Shown: piece after piece, positions 5,803 to 8,418 of the stretch | Layout: each line of letters starts with the position of its first letter | How positions within the stretch are numbered: the stretch's first letter is position 1 | Assembly: GCA_023423495.1 (NCBI GenBank) | Contig: JAFAFM010000303.1 | Span: 1 to 8,418 of the forward strand | Direction of reading: 5' to 3' | Length of the DNA: 8,418 nt | From: Armatimonadota bacterium | Lineage (GTDB): Bacteria > Armatimonadota > Fimbriimonadia > Fimbriimonadales > Fimbriimonadaceae | Notes under the pieces: generated by a model | What the model was told of the DNA's origin: nothing | Seen by the model: the letters and a program-made list of their open reading frames with translations, nothing else | Database searches by the model: none | Position numbers and translations under genes: made by a program

Positions 5803-6210
5803 ATGGCCAGCATCGATGCCGAAGTCGTGAAGCATGCACTGCAAGTTGCGCGCGATCACGGATTCGCGGAAGTTGAACTGGCGAATGGCCAGGCACACTT
5901 CCGGGCAACCCTAGAAAAAGTTGCCAAGAAGAAATCCGCCCCTTCCCCCGCCGGATCAGCCTCCTCAAGTGCTCCGGGTGCTCCCGAGTTCCAAAGCATT
6001 CGGGCCAATCACGTCGGCTATTTTCGCGCCGAAGACTCCCAGCTTGTGGTCGGGAATCGTGTAACCAAAGGGGAGGTCATCGGCTCCATTGCGACCCTCG
6101 GCTTGGCCAACGAACTCGAAGCATCCGTCACCGGAGAAATCGTCGAGGTGATGGTGGGCGAAGGTGATCCGGTGCAATTTGGCCAGGTATTGGCCAAGGT
6201 AAAGCCATGA
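5803..6210 (+). CDS. accB: AccB-like (BCCP) protein lacking the biotinyl lysine
   Basis: The 135-aa protein has the full AccB layout: an N-terminal helical segment (residues 1-42, 'VVKHALQVARDHGFAEVEL'), an Ala/Ser/Pro-rich linker (about 45-63) and a C-terminal biotinyl-type beta-barrel (about 64-135). AccB normally carries biotin on the lysine of EAMKM and shuttles the carboxyl group from AccC to the carboxyltransferase. Here the matching hairpin reads 'IATLGLANELEA', aligned by the shared N-x-x-EA and 'GEIVEVMVGEGDPVQFG' that follow. EAMKM is therefore ATLGL, and the lysine is Gly100 (GGC at 6100-6102). The only lysines in this domain (89, 132, 134) are not at the turn. It may be a regulatory, BADC-like subunit rather than a carrier. 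ATG 5803 is chosen because it gives the normal AccB N-terminus; an upstream in-frame ATG (5692) would place the terminator hairpin inside the gene. Its TGA overlaps the next ATG (ATGA). Confidence 0.8.
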   Translation: MASIDAEVVKHALQVARDHGFAEVELANGQAHFRATLEKVAKKKSAPSPAGSASSSAPGAPEFQSIRANHVGYFRAEDSQLVVGNRVTKGEVIGSIATLGLANELEASVTGEIVEVMVGEGDPVQFGQVLAKVKP

Positions 6211-6593
6211 AATTCTATCAGCGTGGGCAAACGCTCGCCGCTAGCCTCATTGTCATCGTTATCATCGCCATCTTGGCGGTGGTCTTGATGAAGGGCTCCG
6301 GCGTATTTGGATCGGGCCAATCGCCCCGGAAGGATGGCCGCGGAACAACGGTTCCCGGGCTGGTCAAGGCACAAGCGGAAGATACGGTTTGTCGAAGCAA
6401 TCTGGGCCAACTCCGGACCGCTTTGGAAATTGCCAAGATGAGCAATGAAGACCAGTGGCCAACAACCTTGTCCGAAGCCCGCCTAAGTTCGGACTTTTAC
6501 ACGTGTCCGATGGGAAAGGGCAAAGAACCGTATTCCTATAACCCAGCGACCGGACAGGTTCGCTGCATCCATCCTGGGCACGAGAGATTTTAA
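6207..6593 (+). CDS. Type IV pilin-like / pseudopilin protein with Ala at position +5
   Basis: The 128-aa protein begins with a prepilin-type leader: a short basic segment ending in G7, then 'QTLAASLIVIVIIAILAVVL', a hydrophobic helix of about 20 residues. Cleavage after G7 by a prepilin peptidase is predicted. The usual Glu at mature position +5 is Ala12, and Phe at +1 is Gln. The exported part has three cysteines. C100 ('YTCP') and C120 ('QVRCIHPGHE') with 'YSYNPATG' between them match the C-terminal pattern of small bacterial pseudopilins, and C62 is extra. Such proteins join type II secretion, competence or type IV pilus fibres; the specific role here is unknown. It is coupled to accB (ATGA overlap) and its TAA overlaps the accC ATG (TAATG), which is surprising for an exported protein amid fatty-acid genes. 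Confidence 0.8.
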   Translation: MKFYQRGQTLAASLIVIVIIAILAVVLMKGSGVFGSGQSPRKDGRGTTVPGLVKAQAEDTVCRSNLGQLRTALEIAKMSNEDQWPTTLSEARLSSDFYTCPMGKGKEPYSYNPATGQVRCIHPGHERF

Positions 6594-7939
6594 TGCTGAA
6601 GAAGGTTCTTATCGCCAATCGAGGCGAAATAGCTTGTCGTGTAATTCGCGCCTGCCGCGAAATGGGCATCAAGTCGGTCGCCATTTATAGCGAGGCGGAC
6701 GCCGAAAGCCTGCATGTAAAGCTTGCCGATGAGGCAATTTGCGTGGGGCACGGCACGAATACAGACAGCTATTTGAATCTGGCGAACGTTCTCATGGCAA
6801 CGCAAATCTCAGGCGCCGATGCTGTTCACCCGGGCTATGGATATTTCAGTGAGCGAGCAAACTTTGCCGTTGCCTTGGATTCGCTGGGCGTGAAGTTCGT
6901 GGGTCCCCCGACCGCCGCGATCGAAGCCATGGGCGACAAGGCGAGCGCGAAGGCCGCGGCAATCGCCGCCGGATGTCCAGTCGTCCCCGGGTCCGACGGC
7001 GCAGTTCCGACCGATTCCGAGGCGCTACGGGTTGCCGAGGAGATCGGATACCCAGTTCTTCTGAAAGCAGTCGCGGGTGGCGGCGGACGCGGAATTCGTC
7101 GCGTGGACACGCCGGATGAACTTTCGAACCTTTGGAAGACGGCCTCCGCGGAAGCCCAAGCAAGCTTCGGCTCAGGTGAAATGCTGGTCGAAAAATGCGT
7201 ATTAGAGCCTCGCCACGTGGAGATTCAAGTCATCGGCGATGCCCACGGAAACATGGTCTATCTGGGCGAGCGCGAATGTTCGATCCAGAACCTGCGCCAC
7301 CAAAAAATCGTTGAGGAAGCACCTTACGCTGGGCTACCGGACAAGGTCCGAAAGACAATGGGTGAGGCGGCCGTCCGGGTCGCGCAAAGTGTTGGTTACC
7401 AAAATGCCGGCACTGTCGAATTTCTGGTAGACAAAGAAAACCACTTTTACTTCCTGGAAATGAACACCCGCCTCCAAGTTGAGCACCCGGTGACGGAGGA
7501 GATTACCGGTATCGACTTGGTCCATTTGATGCTGGAGATCGCATCGGGAGAACGGCTGCCGATCAGTCAGGCCGACGTGAAGCTGTCCGGGCACTCCATC
7601 GAGGCCAGAATCACAGCTCAAGATCCAGATAAAGATTTTGCGCCAAGCACCGGCTGCATCACCCGTTGGATTCAACCAAACGGACGCGGCGTTCGCATGG
7701 AGACTCACTGCTACGCTGGGTTTGCGGTTTCGCCGTACTATGATCCCCTTTTGGCCAAGCTCATCGTCACTGGGCGCGATCGCGCAGAAGCGGTCAGCAA
7801 ATTGAAAGTCGCGCTTGCGGAGTTTGAGGTCAGTGGCATTGCCACCAACATTCCCTTCCTTCGACGGTTGGTGGAGCATCCCCAGTGGGTCGCCGGAGAT
7901 TTCGACACCGGCTTTGTCCCCCGGTTCCTGAGCGAATAG
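6593..7939 (+). CDS. accC: AccC, biotin carboxylase subunit of acetyl-CoA carboxylase
   Basis: The 448-aa length is normal. AccC uses ATP and bicarbonate to carboxylate biotin on AccB, the first half of malonyl-CoA synthesis. The N-terminal domain has 'VLIANRGEIACRVIRA' (5-20) and 'VHPGYGYFSE' (79-88). The ATP-grasp region has K116, K158 in 'LLKAVAGGGGRGIR' and H208 in 'EPRHVEIQV'. It continues with K238 in 'RHQKIVEEAP', E276, E289 and R293 in 'FLEMNTRLQVEHP', and R339 in 'IEARI'. All catalytic and ATP ligands of the family are present. One oddity is that the segment before K238 reads 'SIQNLRHQK' where most biotin carboxylases have 'SxQRRHQK', one residue longer. There is only a weak GAGAG upstream, so translation is probably coupled to the pilin-like gene through TAATG. 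The same fold occurs in urea, pyruvate and propionyl carboxylases, but the size and context fit AccC. Confidence 0.95.
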   Translation: MLKKVLIANRGEIACRVIRACREMGIKSVAIYSEADAESLHVKLADEAICVGHGTNTDSYLNLANVLMATQISGADAVHPGYGYFSERANFAVALDSLGVKFVGPPTAAIEAMGDKASAKAAAIAAGCPVVPGSDGAVPTDSEALRVAEEIGYPVLLKAVAGGGGRGIRRVDTPDELSNLWKTASAEAQASFGSGEMLVEKCVLEPRHVEIQVIGDAHGNMVYLGERECSIQNLRHQKIVEEAPYAGLPDKVRKTMGEAAVRVAQSVGYQNAGTVEFLVDKENHFYFLEMNTRLQVEHPVTEEITGIDLVHLMLEIASGERLPISQADVKLSGHSIEARITAQDPDKDFAPSTGCITRWIQPNGRGVRMETHCYAGFAVSPYYDPLLAKLIVTGRDRAEAVSKLKVALAEFEVSGIATNIPFLRRLVEHPQWVAGDFDTGFVPRFLSE

Positions 7940-7940
7940 C

Positions 7941-8418
7941 ATGGCTAAATCCAGAAGGCGAGCGAGGGAGCTGGCGCTCCGCGCACTTTACGAGATGGAT
8001 ATCACAAAGGTGAATCCGGACAAGGTGCTGAATGATGCCGTTCATGGTCAAGAAGTGCACATCGATCAGCTCCGCTATGCCGAGCGGATTGTTCGCGGAT
8101 TCCATGATCACGCCAACTACGTAGATGAAACCCTGGCATTAAGGATCAAGGAATACGACTTTCAGCGAATTGCGGCGATCGATCGGGCCATCCTTCGGAT
8201 CGCTACTTACGAACTGTTCTTTGAGCCCGCTATACCTCCTGCCGTCACCCTAAACGAAGCGATTGAAATCGCCAAGAAATACTCTACGGCGGAAAGCGGA
8301 AAGTTCGTCAACGGAGTTCTCGGTCGCGTCCTTGCAGACTCGGAAAAGGCGGAGTGGGATCCGAACTCAGCGCCGCTCGAAGAGGAAGACGAACCTGAAG
8401 CTCTACCTCAAATAGAAG
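7941..8418 (+). CDS. nusB: NusB, transcription antitermination factor, 3' end cut by window edge
   Basis: 159 residues are visible with no stop, so the gene runs off the right edge. NusB, with NusE (ribosomal protein S10), binds boxA RNA and promotes antitermination of rRNA transcription. The family is recognised from the basic N-terminus 'SRRRARELALRALYEMD', 'YAERIVRGFHDH', 'RIAAIDRAILRIATYEL', 'IPPAVTLNEAIEIAKKYST' and 'GKFVNGVLGRVL'. The core ends near residue 140. It is followed by an acidic, Pro/Glu-rich extension ('PLEEEDEPEALPQIE') that is unlikely to be part of the fold. The ATG begins 1 nt after the accC stop, with no strong ribosome binding site, which suggests coupling. accB–accC near nusB is also seen in Bacillus. 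Confidence 0.93.
   Translation, partial: MAKSRRRARELALRALYEMDITKVNPDKVLNDAVHGQEVHIDQLRYAERIVRGFHDHANYVDETLALRIKEYDFQRIAAIDRAILRIATYELFFEPAIPPAVTLNEAIEIAKKYSTAESGKFVNGVLGRVLADSEKAEWDPNSAPLEEEDEPEALPQIE

Noticed and set aside
5267..5830. A 187-codon plus-strand frame across the cheC 5' end and the intergenic region
   Set aside because: It is antisense to conserved cheC sequence, has no recognisable domain and runs through the terminator hairpin into accB out of frame.
6504..6581. Zinc-finger-like reading of C100, C120, H122 and H125 in the pilin-like protein
   Set aside because: The CP...C-x-H pattern matches common C-terminal ends of small exported pseudopilins, where a disulfide is more likely than metal binding.
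7773..7784. GCGCGATCGCGC palindrome in accC, resembling the HIP1 repeat core
   Set aside because: It is a single copy in coding sequence; one occurrence does not support a repeat family.

Overview
The window suggests a bacterium of a deep-branching, non-proteobacterial group, and Armatimonadota (Fimbriimonadia-like) is my best guess. The reasons are an LVIVD-repeat choice-of-anchor-B-type surface protein, a CheC/CheD chemotaxis set of Bacillus/Thermotoga style, and an accB–accC–nusB cluster with a small type IV pilin-like gene inserted in it. This assignment is an inference from gene content and remembered family resemblance, not from a database search. Base composition looks moderately GC-rich and fairly even by eye. 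I see no insertion sequence, CRISPR array, tRNA or rRNA.

Layout. (1) Positions 2–1249, + strand: the 3' part of a secreted or surface beta-propeller-like protein, cut by the left edge. (2) Positions 1248–1275: a hairpin followed, in minus-strand sense, by five U. It separates this gene from a convergent operon. (3) Positions 5466 down to 1284, - strand: a tightly packed six-gene signalling operon cheC–cheD–HDOD–cheB–cheR–cheY. Its genes abut or overlap by 4–19 nt, and most have a clear GGAGG-type ribosome binding site. (4) Positions 5467–5802: a 336-nt divergent intergenic region. It holds several inverted repeats, an orphan plus-strand terminator-like hairpin, a possible 15-codon ORF, and a promoter so close to accB that the mRNA would be leaderless or nearly so. 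(5) Positions 5803–8418, + strand: accB-like, pilin-like, accC and nusB. The first three are joined by overlapping stop/start codons and nusB starts 1 nt after accC; nusB runs off the right edge.

How the genes work together. The minus-strand operon encodes an adaptation and signal-termination module. CheR methylates and CheB demethylates receptors, CheD deamidates them, CheC dephosphorylates CheY-P, and CheY is the output regulator. An HDOD protein of unknown role is embedded in it. The kinase CheA, the coupling protein CheW, receptors and flagellar or pilus motor genes are not in the window. The plus-strand operon would supply the biotin carboxylase half of acetyl-CoA carboxylase plus an antitermination factor.

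The most notable observation is that the accB-like protein has the normal AccB layout, but the biotinyl-lysine of the EAMKM motif is replaced (ATLGL, Gly100). It therefore resembles the non-biotinylated BADC regulators of plant plastid ACCase more than a working carrier. The adjacent AccC carries a one-residue insertion just before its catalytic lysine region. A pilin-like gene lacking Glu5 sits translationally coupled between the two. These three points together are the best candidate here for something not previously described.
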